Shown here piece after piece: positions 1-8,945 of a stretch of DNA of 64,000 nt. The DNA comes from Paracoccus sp. Z118 (GTDB lineage Bacteria > Pseudomonadota > Alphaproteobacteria > Rhodobacterales > Rhodobacteraceae). The stretch is from positions 62,001-126,000 of the forward strand of contig NZ_JAHQZU010000006.1 in NCBI RefSeq assembly GCF_019061185.1, written 5' to 3'. A program made the translations under genes and the position numbers. Every line of letters starts with the position of its first letter. Position 1 is the first letter of the stretch. The notes beneath the pieces were generated by a model. That model was not told where the DNA came from. It searched no databases and saw nothing but the letters and a program-made list of their open reading frames with translations.

Positions 1-738
1 CGGCTGTGGAACTACGTCACCGGCCTGCTGCAATTCGACCTCGGCATTTCCTACCGCACGCGTGAGCCGGTGACTTCGGTGCTGGCGCCGCGGCTGTGGC
101 CGTCGGTGCAGCTAGCGCTGGCAGCGATGACCTTCGCCGCCGTGGTCGGCATTCCGCTGGGCTTTCTGGCCGCGCTGCGGCCCGGCAGCCTGTTCGACGG
201 GGTGACGATGGTCACCGCCGTCTCGGGCCTGTCGGTGCCCGAGTTCTGGCTGGGCCTGCTGCTGATGTATGTGTTCGCGCTGCAACTGGGCTGGCTGCCG
301 AGCTTCGGCTATCAGCCCGGCAGCCTGCGCCACCTGATCCTGCCGGCCATCGCGCTTGGGGTGTCGCCCATGGCGTTGCTGGCGCGCACCACGCGGGCGG
401 GCGTGCTGGACGTGATGAACGCCGATTTCGTCCGCACCGCCCGCGCCAAGGGCGTCAGCGAGCCGCGGCTGGTGCGCGCGCACATCACCCGCAACGTGCT
501 GGTGCTGGTGTTGACGACCATGGGGCTGCAGATCGGCTCGCTCATGGGGCAGGCGATCGTGATCGAGAAGCTGTTCTCGTGGCCCGGCATCGGCTCGCTG
601 CTGGTGGACAGCGTGGCGGCCCGCGATATTCCCGTGGTGCAAGGCGCGGTGCTGGTGATCGTGCTGTGGTTCCTCATCATCAACATGCTGGTCGATCTCG
701 CCTATGCGCTGATCGACCCGCGCATCAAGGTGGCCTGA
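1..738 (+). CDS. dppB: Dipeptide/oligopeptide ABC transporter permease (DppB-like), 5'-partial
   Basis: Inner-membrane permease subunit of a peptide/nickel-type ABC importer. The reading frame is open at the first base of the window, so the N-terminus lies upstream; 245 residues are visible. Seen: several hydrophobic segments, a cytoplasmic coupling loop with ARAKGVSEPRLVRAH (the EAA-type contact with the ATPase), and the typical C-terminal stretch FSWPGIGSLLVDSV followed by a final membrane helix ending in DPRIKVA. It heads an apparent operon: the DppC-like gene starts 3 bases after its stop. The substrate-binding protein is not visible and may lie upstream of the window. The exact substrate (dipeptide, longer peptide or other) cannot be read from a permease. 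Confidence 0.9.
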   Translation, partial: RLWNYVTGLLQFDLGISYRTREPVTSVLAPRLWPSVQLALAAMTFAAVVGIPLGFLAALRPGSLFDGVTMVTAVSGLSVPEFWLGLLLMYVFALQLGWLPSFGYQPGSLRHLILPAIALGVSPMALLARTTRAGVLDVMNADFVRTARAKGVSEPRLVRAHITRNVLVLVLTTMGLQIGSLMGQAIVIEKLFSWPGIGSLLVDSVAARDIPVVQGAVLVIVLWFLIINMLVDLAYALIDPRIKVA

Positions 739-741
739 GCG

Positions 742-1578
742 ATGCGGTTCAACTTCGTCTTCGGGCTGACGCTCGTCACCATCGTCGTGCTTGGCGCGAT
801 CTTCGCGCCGCTGCTGGCGCCGTTCCATCCGATCATGGACGCCGACCTCATGTCGTCGCAGCTTCCGCCCGACGGGGTGCATCTGATGGGCACCGACAAT
901 CAGGGCCGGGACGTGCTGTCGCGGGTGCTCTACGGGGCGCGGGTGTCGCTGATGGTGGGGGTGGTCTCGCAGATCATCAACTCGACCATCGGGGCGGCGC
1001 TGGGGATCTCGGCCGGGTATTTCGGCGGCCGCTGGGACGATTTCGTCAACGGGCTGACCAACGTCATGCTGGCGATCCCGTCGCTGGTCTTCGCGCTGGC
1101 GATCATGGCGGTGCTGGGGCCGGGCCTGCCCAGCCTGCTGATCGCGCTGGGGCTGACCAACTGGTCCTGGACCTGCCGCATCGCCCGCAGCTCCACCCTG
1201 TCGCTGAAATCGCAAAGCTTCGTGCTGGCGGCCAAGTCGGCGGGGTTCGGCGACTGGAACATCATGCGCACCCAGATCCTGCCCAACATCGTCGGCCCGC
1301 TGCTGGTGATCGGCACGCTCGGCATCGGCAGCGCCGTGCTGGCCGAGGCGGCGCTGTCCTTCCTCGGCATCGGCATCCGCCCGCCGACGCCAAGCTGGGG
1401 CAACATGCTGACCGACGCCCGCGAGCTGCTGCGCTCGGCCCCCTGGGCGGCGATCTTCCCCGGCCTTGCGATCTTCGCGACGGTGCTGGGATTCAACCTG
1501 CTGGGCGACGGGCTGCGCGACATGCTGGACCCGCATATGCGGACCGCACGGGGCGATGCGGGGGCGGCGCGGGCATGA
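742..1578 (+). CDS. dppC: Dipeptide/oligopeptide ABC transporter permease (DppC-like)
   Basis: Second membrane subunit of the peptide importer, 278 residues, a normal length for the family. An N-terminal membrane helix is followed by the conserved periplasmic motif LMGTDNQGRDVLSRVLYGAR, a permease core, and the signature SFLGIGIRPPTPSWGNML near the C-terminus. The coupling loop SAGFGDWNIMRTQILPN corresponds to the EAA contact region. It starts 3 bases after the DppB-like stop and its stop overlaps the ATG of the next ATPase gene (ATGA), so translation is probably coupled. It would form a heterodimer with the preceding permease. Confidence 0.93.
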   Translation: MRFNFVFGLTLVTIVVLGAIFAPLLAPFHPIMDADLMSSQLPPDGVHLMGTDNQGRDVLSRVLYGARVSLMVGVVSQIINSTIGAALGISAGYFGGRWDDFVNGLTNVMLAIPSLVFALAIMAVLGPGLPSLLIALGLTNWSWTCRIARSSTLSLKSQSFVLAAKSAGFGDWNIMRTQILPNIVGPLLVIGTLGIGSAVLAEAALSFLGIGIRPPTPSWGNMLTDARELLRSAPWAAIFPGLAIFATVLGFNLLGDGLRDMLDPHMRTARGDAGAARA

Positions 1579-2492
1579 GCAATCCCGATCCCCTCCTCTC
1601 GGTCCGCGACCTGCGCGTGAAACTGGGCCGCCATGGCGCGCATATCCTGCACGGCATCAGCCTCGACATCCTGCCGGGCGAGACCTACGGCCTCGTCGGC
1701 GAATCCGGCAGCGGCAAAAGCGTCACCGGTCTGTCGATCATGGGGCTGCTGAAGCGGCCGCTGAACGTCGCGGGCGGGTCGATCCATTATCAGGACCAGA
1801 ACCTCCTGAAGCTCTCGCGCCGCGCCCGCCGCGATCTGCGCGGCGACCGGATTGCGATGATCTTTCAGGAGCCGATGACGGCGCTGAACCCGGTCGTGTC
1901 GATCGGTAACCAGATCGCCGAGATGTTCGTGATCCATCGCGGCATGGGTTGGACCGAGGCGCGGTTGCGCGCGGTCGAGGCGCTGGACAGCGTGCAGGTG
2001 CCCTCGCCGGCCGAGCGGGCCCGCGCCTATCCGCACCAGCTTTCGGGCGGGATGCGGCAGCGGGTGATGATCGCCATCGCGCTCGCCTGCCGCCCCGACC
2101 TGCTGATCGCGGATGAGCCGACGACCGCGCTGGACGTGACCGTGCAAGCGGGGGTCCTGAAGCTGATCCACGAGCTTTGCACGGCCGAGGGAACGGCGGT
2201 CCTGCTGGTCAGCCACGATCTGGGCGTGATCGCCAATATGTGCCAGCGGGTTGGCGTCATGGACCGGGGCCGGCTGATCGAGGAGCAGGACACCGCCGCG
2301 CTGTTCTCGAACCCGCTGCACCCCTACACGCGCGGCCTGCTGGCAGCGCGGCCCCGGCTGGGATCGCGGGTCGAGGGCGGGCGCAAGCGGCTGACCGAAC
2401 TCGACGAGATCGTGCCCGACGGGGCGCGCGGACATGATGCGCCGACGCTGGTCACACCGCGCGGCCGGCGCGAGGCGAGGGTTGCCGCATGA
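1575..2492 (+). CDS. dppD: Peptide ABC transporter ATP-binding protein (DppD-like)
   Basis: First of two ATPases that power the importer; 305 residues from the ATG that overlaps the permease stop. Walker A is GESGSGKS at about residues 42-49, the ABC signature is LSGGMRQR, and Walker B is [12 protein letters not shown]. The C-terminal region after [11 protein letters not shown] is the oligopeptide-transporter extension seen in DppD/OppD. This extension contains no obvious four-cysteine cluster. The reading frame extends far upstream inside the permease genes, but the homology and the ATGA junction support the start given. The final ATGA overlaps the next ATPase gene. Confidence 0.93.
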   Translation: MSNPDPLLSVRDLRVKLGRHGAHILHGISLDILPGETYGLVGESGSGKSVTGLSIMGLLKRPLNVAGGSIHYQDQNLLKLSRRARRDLRGDRIAMIFQEPMTALNPVVSIGNQIAEMFVIHRGMGWTEARLRAVEALDSVQVPSPAERARAYPHQLSGGMRQRVMIAIALACRPDLLIADEPTTALDVTVQAGVLKLIHELCTAEGTAVLLVSHDLGVIANMCQRVGVMDRGRLIEEQDTAALFSNPLHPYTRGLLAARPRLGSRVEGGRKRLTELDEIVPDGARGHDAPTLVTPRGRREARVAA

Positions 2493-3454
2493 CAGCTTCG
2501 CCCCTTCTGGAAATCCGCGACCTCTCGGTGCATTTTCCCCTGCCCCGCACCTCGATGTTCCAGCCGCGCGAGACGCTGCGCGCCGTCGATCACGTCAGCC
2601 TGACTTTGAACGAGGGCGAATGCCTCAGTATCGTGGGCGAATCCGGCTGCGGCAAGTCCACGACCGCCTTGGCGGTGATGGGCTTGCAGGAGCCGACGGT
2701 CGGCCGGATTCTCTATCGCGGCAAGCCGCTGAACGGCCCCGGCGCGCCATCGCGCAAGGACCGGGCGCGGATCGCGCAGATGGTGTTCCAGGACCCCTTC
2801 GCCTCGCTCAACCCCCGGATCAGCATCGGCCGGATGCTGATGGCGCAGCTTGCGCTGCACGATCTCGCCAAGGGTTCCGAGGCCCGCGACCGGGTGGCCG
2901 AGATGCTGACCCGCGTGGGCCTGTCGCCCGACCATGCGAGCCGTTTCCCGCATGAGTTTTCCGGCGGGCAGCGCCAGCGTATCGGCATCGCCCGCGCGCT
3001 GATGCTGGACCCGCGCATCCTCGTGCTGGACGAGCCGCTGTCGGCGCTGGACGTGTCCATTCAGGCGCAGATCATCAACCTGCTGATGGAATTGCAGGAG
3101 CGGCTGAAGCTGTCCTACATCATGATCTCGCACGATCTGAGCGTGGTCGAGCATGTCAGCGACCGGGTGGCGGTGATGTATTTCGGCCGGGTGGTCGAGG
3201 AAGGCGGCTGGAAGTCGGTCTTCGCCACGCCGACCCATCCCTATACGCGCCGCCTGATCGACAGCGTGCCGGACATGGACGCGGTGCTGTCGGACCGCCG
3301 CCAGCTTCCGCCCGCCGCGCCGGTGCCAAGCGGCGCGCGCTTCGCGCCGGACATCACCCACCGCCCGGACCCGCGCGCCCCGGCCGATGCCAGCGGGCTG
3401 GTGGAGATCGGCGCGGGCCACCGCGTCCGGCTCGCCATGCAGGGGATGACATGA
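2489..3454 (+). CDS. dppF: Peptide ABC transporter ATP-binding protein (DppF-like)
   Basis: Second ATPase of the importer, 321 residues. Walker A GESGCGKS is at about residues 50-57, the signature is FSGGQRQRIGIARAL, and Walker B is ILVLDEPLSALDVS, typical of DppF/OppF. The C-terminal HPYTRRLIDSVP motif is the usual oligopeptide-ABC extension. The start codon overlaps the previous stop by 4 bases and its own stop overlaps the following peptidase gene by 4 bases. The five genes therefore read as one translationally coupled unit. Confidence 0.93.
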   Translation: MTASPLLEIRDLSVHFPLPRTSMFQPRETLRAVDHVSLTLNEGECLSIVGESGCGKSTTALAVMGLQEPTVGRILYRGKPLNGPGAPSRKDRARIAQMVFQDPFASLNPRISIGRMLMAQLALHDLAKGSEARDRVAEMLTRVGLSPDHASRFPHEFSGGQRQRIGIARALMLDPRILVLDEPLSALDVSIQAQIINLLMELQERLKLSYIMISHDLSVVEHVSDRVAVMYFGRVVEEGGWKSVFATPTHPYTRRLIDSVPDMDAVLSDRRQLPPAAPVPSGARFAPDITHRPDPRAPADASGLVEIGAGHRVRLAMQGMT

Positions 3455-4965
3455 CCTTCACCGTCCTGACCGCCGAATTCATGCACGAAAGCAACAGCTT
3501 CTCGCGCCTGCGCACCGGGCTCGACAGCTTCCGCGCCGACACGCTGCTTTACGGCGACGATGCCGTCGCCCGGCGGAAGGACGCGAACACCGAGTTGGCA
3601 GGCTTCATGGACGTGGCCCGCGAGCGCGGCTGGGGCGTCCTGCACACGGTGTCGGCCCATGCGACGCCCGGCGGGCGCGTCACGCGCGAGGCGTATGAGC
3701 ATATCGCCGGGGCGATCCTCGAAGCGGCGCGCGAAAGCCGGCTGGACGGCATCCTGCTGGGGCTGCACGGCTCGATGGTGCCCGATTTCGCGGATGACGG
3801 CGAAGGCGTCCTGCTCGCCCGGCTGCGCGAGATCGTCGGGCCCGACCTGCCCATCGCCGTCACGCTGGACCTGCATGCGATGGTGTCCGCCGATATGGCG
3901 CGGGACGCGCAGATCATGGTGTCCTACAAGACCTATCCCCATATCGACATGCGCGAGACCGGCGCCCATGCCGCCCGGCTGTTGCACCGCACCATGGCGG
4001 AAGAGATCGCGCCGCGCACCATCCGCGCCCATGTGCCGATGCTGGACGAGGCGAACGCAGGCCGCACCGACATTCCCGAGACGCTGGCGCTCTATGACCG
4101 TGTGCGGGCGGCGGAGGCCGGGGGGCTGCTGGCCGTCTCGGTCAACGCGGGTTTCACCGGCGCGGATGTGTCCTGCGTCGGCCCGACCGTCCTCGCGGTC
4201 CACGATAGCAACGATCCGGCTGCCGGGCAGGCGGCGCGTGACGTCACGCGCGAGTTGGCGGCCCGCATCTGGAACGGGCGGCGGAACCGGCGCAGCGCGT
4301 TCCTGGACGTGCAGGACGCCGTGGCCGAAGCGCTGACCTTCGACGCGAGCGAAGCGCCGCTGGTCATCGCCGACTATGCCGACAATCCCGGCGCGGGCGC
4401 CTATGGCGATTCCACGACGCTGCTGAAAGCCCTGCTGGATGCGGGCGTGACCGGGGCTGTCTTCGCACCGATGGTGGACGGCGACGCGGCCGCGCTTCTG
4501 CATCGCCATGCCGAGGGCGACAGCGTCACGCTGGACCTCGGCGGGCGGCACGATCCGGCTTTCGGCGGCGGGCCGCTGCGGGTGAGCGGCGTGATCCGGC
4601 GCCTCTCGGACGGGCATTATGTCGGCGACGGGCCGATCCGCGGCGGGCTGGCGCACAGCTTCGGTCCCTCCGCCGTGCTGGAGGCGGGCGGGGTGCAGAT
4701 CCTCGTCGTCACCGAAACGCAGCAGATGGTGGACCTGCAGCAACTCCGCGCCTTCGGGATCGAGCCGACGGCGCAGCGTGTGCTGGCCCTGAAATCGATG
4801 CAGCATTTCCGCGCCGCGTTCGAGCCGATCGCCGGCAAGGTGATCCTCTGCGATGCGGGCGGGCTGGCCACCCCGCAGGCGCATCGCCGGCCCTATACGC
4901 GGGTGCCGCGCCCGCTCTGGCCGCTCGACGTGGATTTCGAGTTCACCGCTGACGTGGGGACGTAA
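3451..4965 (+). CDS. M81 family metallopeptidase (MlrC / microcystinase C-like)
   Basis: 504-residue protein of the MlrC family. The founding member is a zinc enzyme acting late in microcystin breakdown; most relatives have unknown substrates. Seen: the N-terminal AEFMHESNSF motif (His12, Glu13), the LGLHGSM loop (His106), the LDLHAM motif (Asp140, His142), and YPHID (His164), the expected metal-site pattern. The C-terminal domain contains ADYADNPGAGAYGDST. Its ATG overlaps the DppF-like stop, so the hydrolase is made together with a peptide importer. I infer that it acts in the cytoplasm on an imported small peptide or amide. No signal peptide is seen. Confidence 0.88.
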   Translation: MTFTVLTAEFMHESNSFSRLRTGLDSFRADTLLYGDDAVARRKDANTELAGFMDVARERGWGVLHTVSAHATPGGRVTREAYEHIAGAILEAARESRLDGILLGLHGSMVPDFADDGEGVLLARLREIVGPDLPIAVTLDLHAMVSADMARDAQIMVSYKTYPHIDMRETGAHAARLLHRTMAEEIAPRTIRAHVPMLDEANAGRTDIPETLALYDRVRAAEAGGLLAVSVNAGFTGADVSCVGPTVLAVHDSNDPAAGQAARDVTRELAARIWNGRRNRRSAFLDVQDAVAEALTFDASEAPLVIADYADNPGAGAYGDSTTLLKALLDAGVTGAVFAPMVDGDAAALLHRHAEGDSVTLDLGGRHDPAFGGGPLRVSGVIRRLSDGHYVGDGPIRGGLAHSFGPSAVLEAGGVQILVVTETQQMVDLQQLRAFGIEPTAQRVLALKSMQHFRAAFEPIAGKVILCDAGGLATPQAHRRPYTRVPRPLWPLDVDFEFTADVGT

Positions 4966-5077
4966 AGCGCGGGCTTCTGCCGGCATCGCGGCACTTTGCC
5001 GCCCCTCGCGCGCCTTCACGCCTTCGGCGGCCGTCATTAGTCTTGATGCCCAGAACATCAGCGGCAGGAGAAGCGCC

Positions 5078-5566
5078 ATGCAAAACATCCCCACGATCAG
5101 CCGGCGGGCCATGCTGGTCGGCGGCGGAGCTCTTGCCCTGCTGCTGCCCCTCGCCGCGCGCACGCAGGCCGAATCCCTGCCGCTGGTGAGCGTCGCCAAG
5201 GACCGGTTCTGCGGCTGCTGCGACGGCTGGGTCGAGCATGTCCGGGCGGCGGGCTTTCCGGTCAGGGTCGAGGTGTCGGATGACATGGACCGCGTGAAAC
5301 AGCGGCTCGGCGTGCCGCCGGCGCTGGCGTCCTGCCATACCGCCGAGGTCGATGGCTATGTCGTCGAAGGCCACGTCCCGGTCACCGCCCTGCAACGCCT
5401 GCTGTCCGAGCGCCCGGCGGCGACCGGCCTCGCGGCGCCGGGGATGCCGGCGGGGTCGCCGGGCATGGACTACCCCGGCGTCACCCCCGAGCGGTATGAC
5501 ATCGTCCTGTTCGGCCCCTCGGGCCCCACGACATTCGCCACGTTCCTCGGCGGGCAGGAAGTCTGA
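5078..5566 (+). CDS. DUF411 domain-containing periplasmic metal-binding protein
   Basis: 162-residue exported protein. The N-terminus has a twin-arginine-like SRRAML followed by a hydrophobic stretch ending near AARTQA, so export by Tat or Sec is likely. The mature part has the DUF411 hallmarks: FCGCC (Cys45, Cys47, Cys48), SCHTAEV (Cys86, His87) and VEGHVP (His99), consistent with copper or other soft-metal binding. A methionine-rich turn (PGMPAGSPGM) may add ligands. A Shine-Dalgarno-like GGCAGGAG sits at 5063-5070. It is separated from the peptidase gene by 112 bases, so it may have its own promoter. DUF411 genes are often found near copper genes, but none is seen here. Confidence 0.85.
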   Translation: MQNIPTISRRAMLVGGGALALLLPLAARTQAESLPLVSVAKDRFCGCCDGWVEHVRAAGFPVRVEVSDDMDRVKQRLGVPPALASCHTAEVDGYVVEGHVPVTALQRLLSERPAATGLAAPGMPAGSPGMDYPGVTPERYDIVLFGPSGPTTFATFLGGQEV

Positions 5567-5665
5567 GCCGACCGACCGCGCTCATCCCTCGCATTCCGCC
5601 GTCCCGGCGTTCGCCCGCCGTTCTCGGTTCTGGACGCCGCAGGCGCGCGCGGCTAATTGGACCGG

Positions 5666-5851
5666 ATGACCCGCCGTCCCGAACGTCCCGAGGCCGATGA
5701 CCGCAATGCCCGCCGCGCCGCGGCGCTGCGCGCGAACCTGCAGCGGCGTAAGGCGCAGGCGCGCAGCCGGACGGGCGAGACGACAGACGACAACAACGAG
5801 CCGCCGGCGGGGATCGAGCGCCCGGACCGCGCGGACGAAAGCGAGGGATAG
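5666..5851 (+). CDS. Small basic conserved hypothetical protein upstream of murA
   Basis: 61-residue, very Arg-rich protein (ATG at 5666; an in-frame TTG at 5657 is an alternative). The core RANLQRRKAQARSR is strongly basic and helical, and the C-terminus is acidic (DRADESEG). Its stop is immediately followed by the murA ATG with no intervening base, so the two are translationally coupled. I recall similar short basic proteins beside murA in related bacteria but cannot name a function. The clustered basic helix could bind nucleic acid or membrane; this is inference only. Confidence 0.6.
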   Translation: MTRRPERPEADDRNARRAAALRANLQRRKAQARSRTGETTDDNNEPPAGIERPDRADESEG

Positions 5852-7132
5852 ATGGACCAGATCCTGGTTCGCGGGAACGGCCCGCTGAACGGCGACATCG
5901 CCATTGCAGGGGCCAAGAACGCCTGCCTCGCGCTGATGCCGGCGACGCTGCTGACCGACCAGCCGCTGACGCTGACCAACGCGCCGCGCCTGTCGGACAT
6001 CCGCACGATGACGCAGCTTCTGCAATCGCTCGGGTCCGAGGTCGCCAGCCTGCAGGACGGGCAGGTTCTGGCGCTGTCCAGCCACGCCATGTCGAGCCAC
6101 CGGGCCGATTACGACATCGTCCGCAAGATGCGCGCCTCGATCCTCGTTCTGGGGCCGATGCTGGCGCGGGACGGACACGCGATCGTCTCGCTGCCCGGCG
6201 GCTGCGCCATCGGGGCGCGGCCCGTGGACCTGCATCTGCGAGCGCTGGAGCAGATGGGCGCCTCGCTTGAGCTGCTGGACGGGTATGTTCACGCGAAGGC
6301 CCCTTCGGGCGGGCTGCGCGGCGCGGTGGTGGACTTTCCGCTGGTGTCGGTCGGCGCGACCGAGAACGCGCTGATGGCGGCGACGCTCGCGCGCGGCACC
6401 ACGGTCCTGAACAACGCCGCCCGCGAGCCGGAAATCGTCGATCTCGCCCGCTGCCTGCGGGCGATGGGGGCGCAGATCGATGGCGAGGGCACCTCCTCCA
6501 TCACCATTCAGGGCGTCGATGCGCTGCACGGCGCGACCCACCCGGTCGTCACCGACCGGATCGAACTGGGCACCTACATGCTCGCCCCCGTCATGTGCGG
6601 CGGCGAGGTGACGTGCCTTGGCGGGCGGATCGAACTGCTGGAAAGCTTCTGCGAAAAGCTGGACGAGGCGGGCGTTTCCGTCACAGAGTCCGAGCGCGGC
6701 CTGACCGTCAGCCGCCAGAACGGCGCCGTGAAGGCGGTTAACGTGCGGACCGAGCCCTTCCCCGGCTTTCCGACCGACCTGCAGGCGCAGATCATGGCGA
6801 TGCTGTGCCTTGCCGACGGGGTCAGCGAGCTTGAGGAGACGATCTTCGAGAACCGCTTCATGCACGCCCCCGAGCTTGCCCGCATGGGCGCGCGGATCGA
6901 CGTGCATGGCGGCCATGCCCGCGTCACCGGGGTCGAGCGGCTCAAGGGCGCGCCGGTGATGGCGACCGACCTGCGCGCCTCGGTCAGCCTGATCCTCGCC
7001 GGCCTTGCGGCCGAGGGGGAAACGGTGGTCAGCCGGGTCTACCACCTCGATCGCGGATATGAGAAGGTCGTGCGCAAATTGCGCGGCATCGGCGCCGATA
7101 TCGAACGGATCAGGGAGCCTGCCCATGAATAA
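5852..7132 (+). CDS. murA: UDP-N-acetylglucosamine 1-carboxyvinyltransferase
   Basis: First committed step of peptidoglycan synthesis: transfers enolpyruvate from PEP to UDP-GlcNAc in the cytoplasm. 426 residues, full length for MurA. Seen: the N-terminal GAKNA motif with Lys22, and the active-site loop [15 protein letters not shown] containing Cys118, the residue attacked by fosfomycin in the family. The C-terminal half contains [10 protein letters not shown]. The upstream small gene abuts its ATG, and the DUF2948 gene begins 7 bases before its stop, so the three are probably one operon. Confidence 0.97.
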   Translation: MDQILVRGNGPLNGDIAIAGAKNACLALMPATLLTDQPLTLTNAPRLSDIRTMTQLLQSLGSEVASLQDGQVLALSSHAMSSHRADYDIVRKMRASILVLGPMLARDGHAIVSLPGGCAIGARPVDLHLRALEQMGASLELLDGYVHAKAPSGGLRGAVVDFPLVSVGATENALMAATLARGTTVLNNAAREPEIVDLARCLRAMGAQIDGEGTSSITIQGVDALHGATHPVVTDRIELGTYMLAPVMCGGEVTCLGGRIELLESFCEKLDEAGVSVTESERGLTVSRQNGAVKAVNVRTEPFPGFPTDLQAQIMAMLCLADGVSELEETIFENRFMHAPELARMGARIDVHGGHARVTGVERLKGAPVMATDLRASVSLILAGLAAEGETVVSRVYHLDRGYEKVVRKLRGIGADIERIREPAHE

Positions 7133-7643
7133 TTCGCGCATGAACGACCCAAGCCGAGACGCGAGCTTTCACGACGCCGGCCCCGGCCCGCTGGCCCTGC
7201 GGGCCGAAACGCCCGAGGAACTGCCGATCCTGTCGGCCCTGGCGCAGGACGCGGTGCTGACGGTCGGGGACATCCACTACGACCGGGCTGCCCGCACGCT
7301 CGCCCTGCTCGTCAGCCGCTTCCGCTGGGAGGACGTGGCCGAACGCGCGGCGCTGAACGAGAACCCGGAGAGCCGCCCTTATGAGCGGGCACGGGCGCTG
7401 CTGGTGATCCGCGACGTGACCGCCGTCCGCAGCGACGGCATCGACAAGACCGAACGCGACACCGTGCTGTCGCTGCTGGCGCTCGACTGGACGCCGGGCG
7501 AGGACGGGACCGGCACGCTGATCCTGACCTTCGCGGGCGACGGCGCCCTGGCCGCCGATTGCGAGTGCCTGACCGTGGATCTGCGGGACGTGAACCGCCC
7601 GCACAAGGCGGTGTCGGGGCACATGCCGCGTCACGAGGTCTGA
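7125..7643 (+). CDS. DUF2948 family protein
   Basis: 172-residue soluble protein. It carries the features I associate with DUF2948: an early [20 protein letters not shown] region, the FRWEDV motif and a C-terminal [12 protein letters not shown]. The function of the family is not established. The ATG at 7125 lies 7 bases inside the end of murA; an in-frame ATG at 7140 is an alternative that avoids the overlap. DUF2948 next to murA, and in many genomes near hisD, is a common alphaproteobacterial arrangement. This supports the family call and suggests constitutive expression with murA. Confidence 0.8.
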   Translation: MNNSRMNDPSRDASFHDAGPGPLALRAETPEELPILSALAQDAVLTVGDIHYDRAARTLALLVSRFRWEDVAERAALNENPESRPYERARALLVIRDVTAVRSDGIDKTERDTVLSLLALDWTPGEDGTGTLILTFAGDGALAADCECLTVDLRDVNRPHKAVSGHMPRHEV

Positions 7644-7650
7644 AAGGGCG

Positions 7651-8604
7651 TCAGGCCACCCGATCCGGCGGCGCGCGCCCTTCGTCCAGCGCCACCACGT
7701 TGTCCATCGCCCGCATCGCCATTGCGGTGCGAACCTCCTCGGCGGCGGTGCCGAGATGGGGCAGCAGCGTCACGTTCTCCATCGCCTTCAGCGCGTCCGG
7801 CACCACCGGCTCACGCTCGAACACGTCAAGGCCCGCGCCCGCGATCCGGCCCGCCTGCAGGGCGGAGATCAGCGCCGCCTCGTCCACCACGTCGCCGCGG
7901 GCGACGTTGATGAGGAACGCGTCGGGCCGCATCTGCGCCAGCTCATCCGCGCCGATCAGGTGCCGCGTGGCAGGCCCGCCGGGGACCGCCAGCACGACGA
8001 AATCCGCGGTCTTCAGCACCGAGGGAACATCGGCGAGTTGCGTGGCCGGAAACTCCAGCCCGCTGACCGGCGAGCGGTTCTGGAACACCACCGTCATCCC
8101 GAAGCCGAAATGGCAACGCGTCGCGATGGCTTTGCCGATCCGGCCCATGCCGATGATGCCGACCGTCGCGCCGGTGACGTGGCGACCCAGCAGCTGGTCG
8201 GGCTGCCAGCCGGTCCAGCCGCCCGCGCGCAGCAACCGCTCTCCCTCGCCGGCGCGGCGAGCGGTCATCAGGATCAGCGTCATGGCGATGTCGGCGGTGG
8301 CGTCGGTCACGACCTCGGGCGTGTTCGTCACCATCACCCCGGCCGCCTTGGCCGCGCCGGTGTCGATATGGTTGAAGCCCGCGCCGAAATTGGCCAGCAG
8401 CCGCGTCCGCAGCCCCCCGCCCGCGAAGGCTTCGGCGGAAAATCCATCGCCGAGCGTGGGGATGATCACGTCATAATCGCGCATGGCCTGCGCCGCTTCC
8501 TGAACCGTCAGCGCGGCGGAATCATGGCGCAGCGTGGCGTCGAAGCGGGCGGCAAGCGCGGCCTCGGCGCGGTCGGTCATGCGGCGGGTGACAAGCAGTT
8601 TCAT
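7651..8604 (-). CDS. D-2-hydroxyacid dehydrogenase (glyoxylate/hydroxypyruvate reductase-like)
   Basis: 317-residue NAD(P)-dependent oxidoreductase. The Rossmann fingerprint VGIIGMGRIG lies around residues 148-157. The catalytic triad positions are visible as Arg236 (INVARGDVVDE), Glu265 (VFEREP) and His283 (LLPHLG). The LANFGAGFNHID loop is the substrate-binding segment typical of glyoxylate/hydroxypyruvate reductases and formate-dehydrogenase-like members. The start at 8604 is chosen because it overlaps the stop of the upstream tRNA-binding gene (ATGA) and begins with the expected MKLLVTRR strand. The physiological acid cannot be assigned. Confidence 0.88.
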   Translation of the reverse strand: MKLLVTRRMTDRAEAALAARFDATLRHDSAALTVQEAAQAMRDYDVIIPTLGDGFSAEAFAGGGLRTRLLANFGAGFNHIDTGAAKAAGVMVTNTPEVVTDATADIAMTLILMTARRAGEGERLLRAGGWTGWQPDQLLGRHVTGATVGIIGMGRIGKAIATRCHFGFGMTVVFQNRSPVSGLEFPATQLADVPSVLKTADFVVLAVPGGPATRHLIGADELAQMRPDAFLINVARGDVVDEAALISALQAGRIAGAGLDVFEREPVVPDALKAMENVTLLPHLGTAAEEVRTAMAMRAMDNVVALDEGRAPPDRVA

Positions 8605-8945
8605 CAGAACATCCTTGCGCCATTGGGAACGGCCATGTCGGGCCGGATCAGGACCACGTTTCCATCCGCGTCGGGCAGGCCCAGCACCAGCACCTCGGAG
8701 ACGACCTTCCCGATCTGCCGGGGCGGGAAATTGACGACTGCCAGCACCTGCCGGCCCACCAGCGCGGCCGGATCGTAGTGATGCGCGATCTGGGCGGAGC
8801 TGCGCTTTTCCCCAAGCTCGCCGAAGTCGATCCACAGCTTGATCGAGGGCTTGCGCGCCTCGGGGTAAGGCTCGGCGCGGGTGACGGTGCCGCTGCGGAT
8901 GTCGAGCCTGTCGAAATCCTCGATGGTCGCCTGCGTCCCGGTCAT
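8604..8945 (-). CDS. csaA: CsaA-like tRNA-binding domain protein
   Basis: 113-residue protein made almost entirely of one OB-fold tRNA-binding domain (EMAP II / methionyl-tRNA synthetase C-terminal type). Family marks: DFDRLDIRSGTV near the N-terminus, KPSIKLWIDFG, the NFPPRQIGKVVSEVL core, and LIRPDMAVPNGARMF at the C-terminus. CsaA was described as a secretion-related chaperone in Bacillus and binds tRNA-like RNA; its role here is unproven. It overlaps the downstream dehydrogenase gene by one base and the upstream proC by 4 bases, so all three are probably one operon. Confidence 0.9.
   Translation of the reverse strand: MTGTQATIEDFDRLDIRSGTVTRAEPYPEARKPSIKLWIDFGELGEKRSSAQIAHHYDPAALVGRQVLAVVNFPPRQIGKVVSEVLVLGLPDADGNVVLIRPDMAVPNGARMF

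Noticed and set aside
8605..8835. N-terminal extension of the 2-hydroxyacid dehydrogenase
   Set aside because: The extra residues overlap the CsaA-like gene and lack homology; the ATG at 8604 gives the standard N-terminus.
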